A stretch of 64,000 nt of DNA from an uncultured Aquimarina sp. (GTDB taxonomy: Bacteria > Bacteroidota > Bacteroidia > Flavobacteriales > Flavobacteriaceae). The DNA is taken from assembly GCA_947498785.1 (NCBI GenBank), contig CANMLS010000012.1, positions 60,517-124,516 on the forward strand, written 5' to 3'. Positions 9,055 through 18,285 of the stretch are shown here, in pieces (position 1 is the stretch's first letter; every line of letters starts with the position of its first letter). The translations under genes and the position numbers were made by a program. Under the pieces are notes generated by a model. That model saw only the letters and a list, made by a program, of their open reading frames with translations. It made no database searches and was not told the origin of the DNA.

Positions 9055-9585
9055 TTAAAATCCTGAATTCAAAGCTCTAATTATTCCCTCTGCCTCTAAC
9101 TTTTTTCTTAATTGGTCAGTGATTACATTTACAACTACTCCTATTTTGTATTCTCTTTTACTTACTTTCAAACGATCACCAGGAGCTATATTACCATCTG
9201 TTGCCGAAGTAACGTATTTTCTAAATTCGCCACCATCGCTAAAAAATGTTTTAAAAAATTCTGCATGATCATTCTCTGCACTTGGGTTACTTACTAAAGG
9301 CTTAAATGGTGTACATCCATTTCCCCCTCCGGCATATCCTTTAAACACCATACCGTGTACAGCATTCTTCATTGCCTGAGCAATAGCAAATTTTGGGTTT
9401 TTGGAGTATGACCATACTTTAACAAGTTTAGAACCTTGTTTTGCAATACCCTCACATTCTACATCATACCTCCATTCTTTGGTGTCTTTATTTGCTAATT
9501 TCTTTTTTCGTTGAGCATTAGCACTAAAACTAAAGCATAATAACAGTAGTCCCACTAAGCCAATCTTAGCGATGAATTTATTCAT
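9055..9585 (-). CDS. Small exported protein of unknown function in DUF6175 operon
   Basis: A 176-aa protein with a clear signal peptide cleaved near SANAQ, then a basic stretch (RKKKLANK). The mature part includes VECEGIAKQGSKLVKVWSYS and a following helix (AIAQAMKNAVHGMVFKGY), the pattern of a small periplasmic alpha/beta domain in which a strand precedes a helix, as in LPP20- or FlgT-like modules. A Gly-rich loop with one Cys (YAGGGNGCTPF) follows. The assignment is by shape only. It sits between the 409-aa and DUF6175 genes with gaps of 17 and 21 bases. Confidence 0.72.
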   Translation of the reverse strand: MNKFIAKIGLVGLLLLCFSFSANAQRKKKLANKDTKEWRYDVECEGIAKQGSKLVKVWSYSKNPKFAIAQAMKNAVHGMVFKGYAGGGNGCTPFKPLVSNPSAENDHAEFFKTFFSDGGEFRKYVTSATDGNIAPGDRLKVSKREYKIGVVVNVITDQLRKKLEAEGIIRALNSGF

Positions 9586-9602
9586 AATATAAAGTTTATT
9601 TG

Positions 9603-10832
9603 TTAATTTATTTGTCTGATTAGCATTCCGGAATAAAAGTTCTTACCCCCTTTAAATAATGTATATTCTTTAACTTCTTCTGTAGACTCTTCTGTAGACT
9701 CTTCTCTTTCTTCTCCGGCCGTAAAACGGTTATCCCATATTTGTTTTTTGTTTACTTTGATGACACCTTGCCTTTTATAAACTGTTTTTCCACTTTTGTC
9801 AATCGTCTGCTCTAATACTTCGTATTTATCCCCTCCTTCAAGCCCTTCTTTCAAACCAATTTTTGCAGATAATGGATCTCCACTTATTAGAGGTGTCTTC
9901 GTTCTAAATACTTCATATTTTCTTTGCAATTTTGCAATTACAGCATCAACTGCTTTTACCGTTGCAACGGCTACTAACTCTTCTTCACTTTTTTTAGTAT
10001 ATGAACTACTTTGCAAATCGGCCCAAGCAACTTCTGTACCTACTAATTCTACTTTAAAAATATCAGATTTATCAAAAGCTTTCTTTTTGGATTCATCAAA
10101 ATTAGTATCATCTGTCCAGTAGTCATTATAGAAAATAGCAGCAGTTTCTTCGTTCCACACCAATTTATAAAGGTTTGAAGTCGTTTTAATTACATACCCT
10201 TTTCCCGCAACATCAAGAGCTTTACCCGCCAATTTGGATCCAAGAGCACCACCACCTCCGGCTAGACTTGCTGCAAACCCTAATCCTGCTTTAGCCTTTT
10301 CTGCAAGCTCCTCTTTATTGATATACTTAAAATCATTAACCACAATAAATGTGTTTTTGATAAGTTCTTCTCCAGCATCAGCTAATAAAGCGAGTCCTCT
10401 TTCGCTATTTTTAGCAATTTTGACATCTAATTCAGACGCGTTGTATGATCCCCTCTCTGAGATAAGATTCATATTAAAACCTCCTTGTTCACTTCTATTA
10501 AACCATTTTGCAACCACTGCTTTTGCAATCTTGTTAGTAGAAAAATACTCTGCAATAGCGGCTTTCTGAGCTTCTTTTATCTCTTCTTTTGATAATGACT
10601 CATCATAAACTTTGGCTATTGTTCTTAAGTCAATATTATGATCATTAAATTTTTCTGGAATTTCGGCAGATGTAAATGCTTCTTCGATAACATCTGCATA
10701 TTCTCTCTCTTTATCCGTTACCATAAGCGTGAACAACGAACTTCTTCTGTAAATGATATTAGTTGTTTTTTCTTGACCTTGTACCCCAAACGTACTTACA
10801 GATACTAATAAACTTAGTATTACTTTTTTCAT
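9603..10832 (-). CDS. Exported protein of unknown function, first gene of DUF6175 operon
   Basis: A 409-aa protein with a signal peptide cleaved after about residue 19 (FGVQGQ). Residues 60-150 carry conserved-looking helices and strands ending NRSEQGGFNMNLISERG. A Gly/Ala-rich segment (residues 184-200, SLAGGGGALGSK) could be a membrane-inserting or flexible stretch. The C-terminus has a short Glu/Ser/Thr repeat (EESTEESTEEV) before a final beta-like tail. I do not know its function. As promoter-proximal gene of four exported genes spaced 8-21 bases apart, it probably belongs to one envelope complex. Confidence 0.75.
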   Translation of the reverse strand: MKKVILSLLVSVSTFGVQGQEKTTNIIYRRSSLFTLMVTDKEREYADVIEEAFTSAEIPEKFNDHNIDLRTIAKVYDESLSKEEIKEAQKAAIAEYFSTNKIAKAVVAKWFNRSEQGGFNMNLISERGSYNASELDVKIAKNSERGLALLADAGEELIKNTFIVVNDFKYINKEELAEKAKAGLGFAASLAGGGGALGSKLAGKALDVAGKGYVIKTTSNLYKLVWNEETAAIFYNDYWTDDTNFDESKKKAFDKSDIFKVELVGTEVAWADLQSSSYTKKSEEELVAVATVKAVDAVIAKLQRKYEVFRTKTPLISGDPLSAKIGLKEGLEGGDKYEVLEQTIDKSGKTVYKRQGVIKVNKKQIWDNRFTAGEEREESTEESTEEVKEYTLFKGGKNFYSGMLIRQIN

Positions 10833-11548
10833 AGGTTAATTAGTTAAAATTGATAGATAGTTTAAATAGCATATCCCTTACTATATGCTAATATTTTATA
10901 TCATGTAAAGACATAAAAGCACGAAACTAAATGATTAATTTTTTAAATATTAAATGATTAATTTTCTTAACAATTCTTCCTTTTTTAATATCGCACATAC
11001 AACGAAAGTAATCTATAGTCTTACACAAACTAAATCCAAATATATATACGATTTCTTTCAATTGATATTCGAGATACTTTATCTTTTATTTGTCTCGAAA
11101 GCTTATATTTTAATCCAGTTAGAACATTTAATATAAGTATCGAAGTAAGGCAAAATGTTACCCCGTTTTTCTGCTTTTTTTTACATATTCTGACTAATCT
11201 AAAATCATTTTATTGATATTCAGCATTTTAAAATTGTGCCAAACACAAATAAAAACTATCCAATTTCTATTAGATTATCTTTTATATTTCAGTGTTTTCT
11301 GATGAATTTCTTTTAATGTTTTTAAAGAGAAGTGATTTAAGATTTTTTCAATTCGCTTTAAAAAGGCTTTTTGCGGTTTTTTTTCATTAGTGATTCTATA
11401 CTTAAATAAGAAGAACAAGATTTTACTATCTAATTTTGAAAAAAATAATCATCACTACGTTATATTCACAGACACCTTTAATTTGCCAATAAAAAACATA
11501 TCCTAAAAACAAAAGCATTGACTATATTTACTTATAAATTTGATTCCT
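10833..11548. other. Divergent intergenic region, no gene seen
   Basis: About 715 AT-rich bases between the divergent DUF6175 operon and the metallophosphoesterase gene. A direct repeat of aaatgattaatttt occurs at 10928 and 10952. A 60-codon frame at 10954-11136 starts inside this repeat and has no recognisable feature. A TAAATTTG sequence lies just before the metallophosphoesterase ATG and could be a -7 box, but no TTG sits at the right distance. Confidence 0.45.
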
Positions 11549-12481
11549 ATGTCATCAGAATCTCGATTAAACCGTGCATACAAAAATGCTAAAGTCATTC
11601 CGTTTGATGATACTTCTAAATTTATATTGTTTAGCGACTGTCATCGAGGAGATAATAGTTTTGCAGATGAATTTGCAAATAATAGAAATATTTATTTTCA
11701 TGCTCTTAAATACTACTACAATAAAGGATTTACATATTGCGAATTAGGTGATGGGGATGAGTTATGGGAAAATCGAAATTTTGATATGATATTTAGAGCT
11801 CATAAAAATGTCTACGAATTGCTTTCTCTTCTTTATAATGAAAACCGTTTAGAGATGATCTGGGGAAATCATGATATGGTGTATAGGAATCCTAAATATG
11901 TGAAAAAACACTTGTTTCAATATTTTGATCACAAAACAGACCAGCAAATCCCTCTTTTTCCAAATATAAAATATCAAGAAGCAATTGTACTCAAACATAA
12001 AAATACGAAGCAGGAAATTTTTATGCTTCATGGTCACCAAGCAGATTTCATGAATTATACAGGGTGGAAAATCAATAGGCTTTTGGTTCGTGTATTATGG
12101 AAACCTTTACAGGTAATAGGAATTTCTGATCCAACAAGTCCAGCAAAAAATTATAAAGAAACCATTAGACTAGAGCGAAGAATCAAAAAATGGATTGCCA
12201 ATAATAAAAATCTATTTACCATTATTGGTCACACTCATCGTCCACGATTTCCTGAAGCTGGGGAATTACCACTATTTAATGATGGTAGTTGTGTACACCC
12301 CAGATCAATAACAGGAATGGAAATTGAAAATGGTACAATTACTTTAATTAAGTGGCAGATTTCTACTACAGATGATGGTACATTGAAAATTATTAGAATC
12401 CCTCTTGAAGGCCCCCAAAAACTAACCGATTTTATTACCAATTATAAATCCTTAGATGCAAAACACTCAATACATAATTGA
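11549..12481 (+). CDS. Metallophosphoesterase (calcineurin-like, LpxH-like motifs)
   Basis: A 310-aa calcineurin-like phosphoesterase. All five metal-binding blocks are visible: FSDCHRGD (D and H of block I), GDGDELWE (block II), GNHDMVYR (block III), LHGHQAD and IIGHTHRPRF. The GDGDE[LW]WE-type block resembles LpxH-like UDP-2,3-diacylglucosamine hydrolases, but the protein is longer and the true lpxH assignment is uncertain. I start at ATG 11549; an in-frame TTG nine bases upstream is less likely. Its last 26 bases overlap the AraC regulator gene in another frame, suggesting coupled expression. Confidence 0.85.
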   Translation: MSSESRLNRAYKNAKVIPFDDTSKFILFSDCHRGDNSFADEFANNRNIYFHALKYYYNKGFTYCELGDGDELWENRNFDMIFRAHKNVYELLSLLYNENRLEMIWGNHDMVYRNPKYVKKHLFQYFDHKTDQQIPLFPNIKYQEAIVLKHKNTKQEIFMLHGHQADFMNYTGWKINRLLVRVLWKPLQVIGISDPTSPAKNYKETIRLERRIKKWIANNKNLFTIIGHTHRPRFPEAGELPLFNDGSCVHPRSITGMEIENGTITLIKWQISTTDDGTLKIIRIPLEGPQKLTDFITNYKSLDAKHSIHN

Positions 12482-13637
12482 TAATATTCCAATAAGACAT
12501 AATCTAATATCTTACTTTATATCAATTGGAATCTTTTTTGGATTACTATTGAGTGCTGTAATCCTTTTTAGAGCTTCCAAAAAAAATATTGCTTTTAGGA
12601 TATACGGCTGGTCTTTACTTATACAATCTATAATAGCTACAGATACTTTTCTTTGTTATACAGGGCTCATGAAATATGTCCCACATTTAAATGATAGTAC
12701 AGAACCATTAGTCTTACTTCTGGCCCCTTCAATTTATATATTTATATATGCTCTTCTAGAACGAAAATTAATTACCTTAAAAAAACATTGGATACATATA
12801 TTACCATCTGTATTATATTTTATTTCTCAGATGAACTTTTATTTTCAGCCCACATCGGTCAAAATCAATGCATATTTAGGTGCATATTTTCCAAATATGA
12901 AAAGAGCAATCGTTCCTGAAAATATAGATTACAGTTACCAGATCATCAAAGATGAATTTCGATGGCTCATTCTAATTAGCTTAATTAGCTACATTATATT
13001 ATCGATACGACTTGTATTAAAGAATTTCTACAACGGTAACACAAAAAACGCAAGCAATATTAAAGTTAATAAATATGATTTCTCTCGAAATACTATTCTT
13101 GCTTTATTAGCTTTTTTTATTCTTATTTTTTTGGTGTATTTGAATTTTGATGATGATGGCGGAGATCATTATATATTTATATTTCATACTTTAATAGTAG
13201 GTATAACTGGTTTTGTATTGCTATCAGAATCTCGATTTTTTGAAAATTCATGGTTGGCGGACAAATACGAAACTTCAAAAATTAAGAGTGACTCTTTTTC
13301 TATTCAAAAAATAGAGCAATATATAAGAAAAGAGGAGTATTATTTATCAAAATCTGCATCTTTAAAGGATCTGGCAAAGGCTATTGGATCTAATCCTAAT
13401 TACATTTCTCAAATCATTAATGTAAGTACTAATCTAAATTTTAATGATTTTATAAATCAATATAGAATTGAGGAATCCAAAAAAAGACTTTTAGACAATT
13501 CTTATAATCATCTTACTATAGAGGCTATTGGAAATTCTGTCGGCTTCAAATCAAAAGCCACTTTCTATAATGCTTTTAAAAAACATGTGCAGGTTTCTCC
13601 AAGGGCATTTATAACACTTCAAAAATCAAATACCTGA
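12456..13637 (+). CDS. Membrane-embedded AraC-family transcriptional regulator
   Basis: A 393-aa regulator. Residues 15-265 form about seven hydrophobic helices; residues 290-390 form the double helix-turn-helix of the AraC family, with LKDLAKAIGSNPNYISQIIN as first recognition region and TIEAIGNSVGFKSKATFYNAFKKH as second (a canonical VGF-S-FY-FKK signature). This 7-TM plus AraC layout is frequent in Bacteroidota and probably senses a membrane or extracytoplasmic signal. It overlaps the phosphoesterase gene by 26 bases and precedes an acyltransferase gene by about 100 bases, which may be its target (inference). Confidence 0.9.
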   Translation: MQNTQYIIDNIPIRHNLISYFISIGIFFGLLLSAVILFRASKKNIAFRIYGWSLLIQSIIATDTFLCYTGLMKYVPHLNDSTEPLVLLLAPSIYIFIYALLERKLITLKKHWIHILPSVLYFISQMNFYFQPTSVKINAYLGAYFPNMKRAIVPENIDYSYQIIKDEFRWLILISLISYIILSIRLVLKNFYNGNTKNASNIKVNKYDFSRNTILALLAFFILIFLVYLNFDDDGGDHYIFIFHTLIVGITGFVLLSESRFFENSWLADKYETSKIKSDSFSIQKIEQYIRKEEYYLSKSASLKDLAKAIGSNPNYISQIINVSTNLNFNDFINQYRIEESKKRLLDNSYNHLTIEAIGNSVGFKSKATFYNAFKKHVQVSPRAFITLQKSNT

Positions 13638-13740
13638 AAACTAAAACGTCTAAAATTATAATTCTAGACGCAATACCCACTTTTTCAAACCTCATTACAA
13701 GCAAAATACGCCATTTTTGGAAAAACAAATTTTTAGTATT

Positions 13741-14877
13741 ATGCAACAAAAAATTCGCCGTTATGACCTCGATTGGTTACGTGTCATTGTATTTGGATTA
13801 CTCATTTTTTATCATGTGGGAATGTTCTTTGTTCCTTGGGGTTTTCATATTAAAAACAACATCATCTATGATTGGATAAGATGGCCTATGTTATTTTTAA
13901 ATCAATGGAGGTTGCCTATTTTATTTGTTATATCTGGTATGGGAACATATTATGCGCTTTCATCAAGAAACCTTTGGCAATTTAATATCGAACGTTGCAA
14001 AAGGCTAGCTATTCCATTACTTTTTGGTATGCTTTTTATCGTACCTCCTCAAGTATATTTTGAGCGTTTAGCAAACCATGAATATTTTGGTTCTTATATA
14101 GAATTCTTTACAACAAAATCTTTTATTGGGGTGTATCCAGAAGGAAATATTAGTTGGCATCACCTTTGGTTTTTACCTTATTTATTAATTTTTTCTGTAT
14201 TTCTTTCACCCATCTTTATCCGTTTAAAAAAGAAACCTTCAAAACTTATATCATGGATCAGAAAAAAGATTCAAAAAACATATGGCCTGTATCTTTTTGT
14301 ACTTCCATTATATCTAACAGAAGCCTTTTTAGAACCATTTTTTCCTATCACTCATGCACTAATTGATGATTGGTTTAATTTTATAAACTGTTTAGTGTTA
14401 TTTTTCTTCGGTTTTATTCTCATTGCATCAGGTAAGGAATTTTGGAATAGTATCGATCGAATAAGATCTCGAGCATTGATTATAGGAAGTATTACTTTTT
14501 GTACGTTATTGATCATATGGCTTAAGTTAGAAGACAGCACCCTCGTACATTTCTCTGAAGCGTTAATCAAAGTCATCAACTTATGGTCTTGGATATTGGT
14601 ATTATTTGGATATGGAGCAAAGTTTCTAAATCGAAAAAGCAATCTACTTTCCTATTGTAATAGGGCTGTCTATCCTTTTTATATTTTACATCAAACAATC
14701 ACTATAGCAATCGGATATTATATTATGAATCTTGATTGGGGGTTTATACCTAAATTTATCTTAATGATTCTTGGTACTTTTCTGGGAAGTTGGATGATCT
14801 ATCATTTGATCATTATTAGAACCTCTATTTTGCATCCATTATTTGGACTTAAAAAATCTTATACAGAAGCGGGTTAA
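13741..14877 (+). CDS. Acyltransferase 3 family membrane protein
   Basis: A 378-aa integral membrane acyltransferase of the acyltransferase-3 (OafA/OpgC-like) family, with about ten hydrophobic helices. The first helix contains the family signature RYDLDWLRVIVFGLLIFYH including the conserved His. A second conserved patch is WHHLWFLPYLL. Members O-acylate or succinylate glycans on the periplasmic face. I start at ATG 13741 because MQQKIRRYDLDWLR matches the usual short N-terminus; a TTG 24 bases upstream is in frame. The stop overlaps a near-palindromic terminator shared with the convergent nfu gene. Confidence 0.88.
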   Translation: MQQKIRRYDLDWLRVIVFGLLIFYHVGMFFVPWGFHIKNNIIYDWIRWPMLFLNQWRLPILFVISGMGTYYALSSRNLWQFNIERCKRLAIPLLFGMLFIVPPQVYFERLANHEYFGSYIEFFTTKSFIGVYPEGNISWHHLWFLPYLLIFSVFLSPIFIRLKKKPSKLISWIRKKIQKTYGLYLFVLPLYLTEAFLEPFFPITHALIDDWFNFINCLVLFFFGFILIASGKEFWNSIDRIRSRALIIGSITFCTLLIIWLKLEDSTLVHFSEALIKVINLWSWILVLFGYGAKFLNRKSNLLSYCNRAVYPFYILHQTITIAIGYYIMNLDWGFIPKFILMILGTFLGSWMIYHLIIIRTSILHPLFGLKKSYTEAG

Positions 14878-14890
14878 CCTGCTTCTGTAT
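14861..14890. terminator. Bidirectional terminator between convergent genes
   Basis: A near-perfect 30-base palindrome with arms atacagaagc and gcttctgtat around GGGTTAACCT, followed by TAATTTT. It overlaps the acyltransferase stop codon and ends 13 bases from the convergent nfu stop. Confidence 0.7.
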
Positions 14891-14903
14891 AATTTTGATA
14901 TCA

Positions 14904-15143
14904 TTATTCTATATTAAGTACTTCTTCTATTTGCGGAGCATATTTTTTAATAGTCATCTCCACTCCAGATTTAAGTGTCATCTGATTTACACTACATCCT
15001 ACACAAGCACCCTCTAACTGAACTTTTACCGTCTTATCATCTTCGATAGCAACCAAAGAAATATTTCCTCCATCACTTTCTAAGAATGGTCTAATTTCAT
15101 CCAACGCCTTTTCCACATTAATTTTTAATTCTTCAGAAGTCAT
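14904..15143 (-). CDS. NifU C-terminal (Nfu) iron-sulfur scaffold domain protein
   Basis: A 79-aa stand-alone Nfu domain. Seen: DEIRPFLESDGGNISLV, the classic opening of the domain, and the CVGC pair (C47, C50) that binds a [4Fe-4S] cluster between two subunits. The role is cluster carriage to client proteins. It lies three bases downstream of the Mrp ATPase gene in the same direction, so the two Fe-S assembly factors are co-transcribed. Confidence 0.93.
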   Translation of the reverse strand: MTSEELKINVEKALDEIRPFLESDGGNISLVAIEDDKTVKVQLEGACVGCSVNQMTLKSGVEMTIKKYAPQIEEVLNIE

Positions 15144-15146
15144 TTT

Positions 15147-16292
15147 CTACTTTTTTACGGCAGAACATCCTGCCATGGTTGTTATTTTAATTGCCTCTGT
15201 TGGAGGTAAGTTATCATTTCTGTCTACTACTTCTTGCACAACACTCTTGGTCAATTCCTCAAATGCTTTTTCTATTGGTGTAGCAGTCTGCAATGCTGCA
15301 GGTCTTCCTACATCTCCAGCTTCACGAATACTTTGTACTAACGGTATTTCTCCTAAGAAAGGAATATCCATATCCTCAGCTAGGTGTTTTGCCCCTTCTT
15401 TTCCAAAGATATAATATTTATTGTTAGGAAGCTCTTCTGGTGTAAAATATGCCATATTCTCTATGATTCCTAAGACAGGCACATTAATACTCTCTTGTTG
15501 GAACATCGCTACACCTTTACGAGCATCTGCCAAAGCTACATTTTGTGGGGTACTCACTACTACAGCACCAGTTATAGGAAGAGATTGCATAATAGAGAGG
15601 TGAATATCTCCTGTTCCTGGTGGTAAGTCAATCAACATAAAATCCAGTTCTCCCCAAGCTGCATCAAAAATCATCTGATTAAGTGCTTTTGCAGCCATTG
15701 GCCCTCTCCAAACTACTGCTTGGTTTGGTTGTGTAAAAAAACCTATAGATAAAATCTTTACTCCATAATTCTCTATGGGTTTCATCTTGGATTTACCACC
15801 TTCTTTTACAGAGAGTGGCCGTTCTCGTTCTACATCAAACATTATAGGTGCAGAAGGACCATAAATATCAGCGTCTAGCAATCCTACTTTAAAACCCATT
15901 TTTGCCAAAGTCACTGCTAGATTTGAGGTTACTGTAGATTTACCTACACCTCCTTTACCAGAAGCCACTGCAATAATATTTGTAATTCCTGGAATAGACT
16001 TACCTTTAATCTCATTGTTTTGAGATTGGGTGTTCACAGCAGGAGTTTCCACCTTTATATTTACCGTTATTTTTGCTTTTTCATAAACCTTCTCATGAAT
16101 TACTTTCATAACATCTACCTCGGCACGTTTACGAATATGTAATGCAGGGGTAGTTAATACTAAATCTACAACCACTTCGTCGCCAAAAGTAATTACATTT
16201 TTAACCGAACCGCTTTCTACCATATTCTGACCTTCTCCTGCAACAGTTATAGTCTCTAACGCTTTTAATATATCTGATTTCTCTAACTTCAT
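15147..16292 (-). CDS. Mrp/ApbC-type iron-sulfur carrier P-loop ATPase
   Basis: A 381-aa Mrp/NBP35-family ATPase that delivers Fe-S clusters. Residues 1-90 form a MIP18 (DUF59) domain; then a deviant Walker A GKGGVGKST (112-120), a DADIYGPS switch, DLPPGTGD, and a C-terminal Cys (AGCSAVKK). A typical Mrp CxxC before the C-terminus is not obvious. I start at ATG 16292; a TTG eight codons upstream is in frame but the MKLEKSDILKAL start fits the family. Upstream partner of nfu. Confidence 0.93.
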   Translation of the reverse strand: MKLEKSDILKALETITVAGEGQNMVESGSVKNVITFGDEVVVDLVLTTPALHIRKRAEVDVMKVIHEKVYEKAKITVNIKVETPAVNTQSQNNEIKGKSIPGITNIIAVASGKGGVGKSTVTSNLAVTLAKMGFKVGLLDADIYGPSAPIMFDVERERPLSVKEGGKSKMKPIENYGVKILSIGFFTQPNQAVVWRGPMAAKALNQMIFDAAWGELDFMLIDLPPGTGDIHLSIMQSLPITGAVVVSTPQNVALADARKGVAMFQQESINVPVLGIIENMAYFTPEELPNNKYYIFGKEGAKHLAEDMDIPFLGEIPLVQSIREAGDVGRPAALQTATPIEKAFEELTKSVVQEVVDRNDNLPPTEAIKITTMAGCSAVKK

Positions 16293-16481
16293 GAGTATTT
16301 TTCTTTTGCTGACCAATTCATCTATCTAGATTGATTCTAAGTGCAAAGATAGGTTGAAAAGTTAAGATTATAAAGCCTCTAAATTGAAATGATTTATAGT
16401 AGTATCGTATTTCGTAATAAGCTGATTTTATATATGGTATGATTTATGTGAATAGGAATTAAAATTCACAAAATAGCCATC

Positions 16482-17303
16482 ATGAAACAGATTACTCTTT
16501 TTTTATTTTTATCTCTTATAATATCCTATTATGGATTTAGTCAAGGTAAAATTGACAAAGCCGAAAAGAGTTTAAGTAAAAAAGAAGAGAAAGATAGAAG
16601 TTATAATAATTCTAGATCAAGAACTTCAAATCATTATGATGACACTTATCTTTTTGGTGATTTACTTATAGAAATAGGAGCTATTATAACCTATGGGATT
16701 ATCTTTGAAACCCCTGTAGAAGCTGAATACACTGCTAGTAGTGCTTCTATTGCCAAATACCCATATCTTCATTCAAAAAAAGGAAACTATTCTTATGATC
16801 AAGGAGAGGGTACGACTTTGTTTAGAACAACACTTTCTACCCGAACCATTATGGAGAATGCAAAATTATATGGAAACCATCTCAACGCAGATTTTAGATT
16901 TTTAAAAAGAATTGGTTTTGAAGCAGACTATTTACAATTATGGGAAGACAATACTTTTTTTGGAGACAACTCATTAGCGATATATACTTTTCTTGCTAAG
17001 TATCATCGAATTCGTACCCAAAGATTTGACATGTATTGGGGAGTAGGTGCAACCTATGTTGATGGTGAAGTTGATGAATTAGGGTTTACTTATGGTCTTG
17101 GAGCAGAGTTTTTCTTTGCAAAACCGCTAAGTTTGGAAGCTAATTTTAATCAAATTTTTATCAACGACAATACAGTCAACAAATTCAATACATTACTCAA
17201 TTATCACTATAAACGTTATACCTTTTCTGTAGGATATGAGCATATAAAATTGAGGAATGTAGATTTTTCTACCTTTTCTTCCGGAATCGGGATTTCTTTT
17301 TAA
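16482..17303 (+). CDS. Predicted outer-membrane beta-barrel protein, function unknown
   Basis: A 273-aa protein with a signal peptide cleaved near YGFSQ, then a charged Lys/Glu/Ser/Arg-rich segment (25-50) and, from residue 100 to the end, alternating amphipathic strands (LNADFRFLKRIGFEADYLQLW, YWGVGATYVDG, TFSVGYEHIKL) ending in Phe as beta-barrels do. About 8-10 strands fit a small barrel. I recognise no family. It is alone on the plus strand, 12 bases from the convergent ATL gene with no clear terminator between them. Confidence 0.65.
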   Translation: MKQITLFLFLSLIISYYGFSQGKIDKAEKSLSKKEEKDRSYNNSRSRTSNHYDDTYLFGDLLIEIGAIITYGIIFETPVEAEYTASSASIAKYPYLHSKKGNYSYDQGEGTTLFRTTLSTRTIMENAKLYGNHLNADFRFLKRIGFEADYLQLWEDNTFFGDNSLAIYTFLAKYHRIRTQRFDMYWGVGATYVDGEVDELGFTYGLGAEFFFAKPLSLEANFNQIFINDNTVNKFNTLLNYHYKRYTFSVGYEHIKLRNVDFSTFSSGIGISF

Positions 17304-17315
17304 ACAATTTTGAAA

Positions 17316-17651
17316 TTATAACTCGGTCATAGGATCCCAGAATAGTTTTTTGAAATCTATAATCTGATTATCGATTACTTCTACTCCTTCGCTTTCTAAT
17401 AATTGCTGCATTAGGTTTGTTCCATCAAAATGGTGTTTCCCGGTAAGTATACCTTTTCTATTCACTACGCGATGAGCAGGTACATCCTCTCTACCACCAC
17501 AAGCGTTCATTGCCCAACCAACCATTCGTGCACTTCGTGCTGCACCAAGACATTTGGCAATTGCCCCATAAGAAGTTACTCTTCCATAAGGTATGAGTTT
17601 GACCACTTCATATACTCTTTCAAAAAAATTATCATTTTCTTTTATTCCCAT
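17316..17651 (-). CDS. Alkyltransferase-like (ATL) DNA-binding protein, Cys replaced by Ala
   Basis: A 111-aa homologue of the DNA-binding half of O6-methylguanine-DNA methyltransferase. Seen: PYGRVTSYGAIA with the base-flipping Tyr (Y28), ARMVGWAMN with the arginine finger (R42), and PAHRVV at 58-61 where active methyltransferases have PCHRV. The acceptor Cys is Ala (A59), so the protein cannot remove the alkyl group itself. ATL proteins bind alkylated guanine and hand the lesion to nucleotide excision repair. Many ATLs have Trp here; Ala is a variant. It overlaps the lysE-type gene by 10 bases and ends the trmB-lysE-ATL operon. Confidence 0.88.
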   Translation of the reverse strand: MGIKENDNFFERVYEVVKLIPYGRVTSYGAIAKCLGAARSARMVGWAMNACGGREDVPAHRVVNRKGILTGKHHFDGTNLMQQLLESEGVEVIDNQIIDFKKLFWDPMTEL

Positions 17652-18271
17652 GTATATATAATTCTTGCCAAGGTTATAATGACTAAAACCAACATCAATA
17701 TTCCCATGAAATAATTAGAATATTTGGTAATTGAAGCCGTTTTCTTTTCAATCTTTAAAAAAGACAGTACATAAAAATAAAGTGTTACAAAAGTTCCAGT
17801 TCCTGCGGCAACAACAAAAGCTATAATACGCAAAGCATCGTATTCCATTTTTCCACTAACACTCATCCCTGCTGCAATAGCACAGAAATAAGGTATAGGC
17901 AATACATTAATTGTTGACATCATAACCCCTTTGAAAAAACTTCTGGTTTCATTTTTTCGATATACTCTGATTTTTGTACTTCTTTGCTTTGCTTTTGCAA
18001 AAAAGTAAATCGCCATTAAAAAAAAGATCACTGCTCCTGTACGCAGCAAAATATTTCTAACAAAGGGATTGAAAAAAATATACTTAGCTAAAAGAATAGC
18101 AATCAAGGCCTGAAACAAAACCACTACAGAAGCTCCAATTGCAACTAAGACACCATTATTTTTTCCTCTCTCAAGACAAGTGCGTGCAACAGTCATATTC
18201 ACCAATCCAGGAGGAATAACTCCAATCAGTGATGCAAAAAATGTAACTAAAAATAGTCTAGTAATTTCCAA
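17642..18271 (-). CDS. LysE-family amino-acid exporter
   Basis: A 209-aa membrane protein with about six hydrophobic helices. The N-terminal FFASLIGVIPPGLVNMTVA followed by RGKNNGVLVAIGASVV is the LysE/RhtB translocator signature (G-x-x-PGP-like loop, here IPPG). The family exports amino acids and derivatives. Start is ATG at 18271, 14 bases after the trmB stop; the end overlaps the ATL gene by 10 bases. The substrate is unknown. Confidence 0.82.
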   Translation of the reverse strand: MEITRLFLVTFFASLIGVIPPGLVNMTVARTCLERGKNNGVLVAIGASVVVLFQALIAILLAKYIFFNPFVRNILLRTGAVIFFLMAIYFFAKAKQRSTKIRVYRKNETRSFFKGVMMSTINVLPIPYFCAIAAGMSVSGKMEYDALRIIAFVVAAGTGTFVTLYFYVLSFLKIEKKTASITKYSNYFMGILMLVLVIITLARIIYTWE

Positions 18272-18285
18272 AATTTCAATACCAA

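Noticed and set aside
10954..11136. 60-codon plus-strand frame
   Set aside because: It starts in an AT-rich repeat, has no family likeness and no promoter match.
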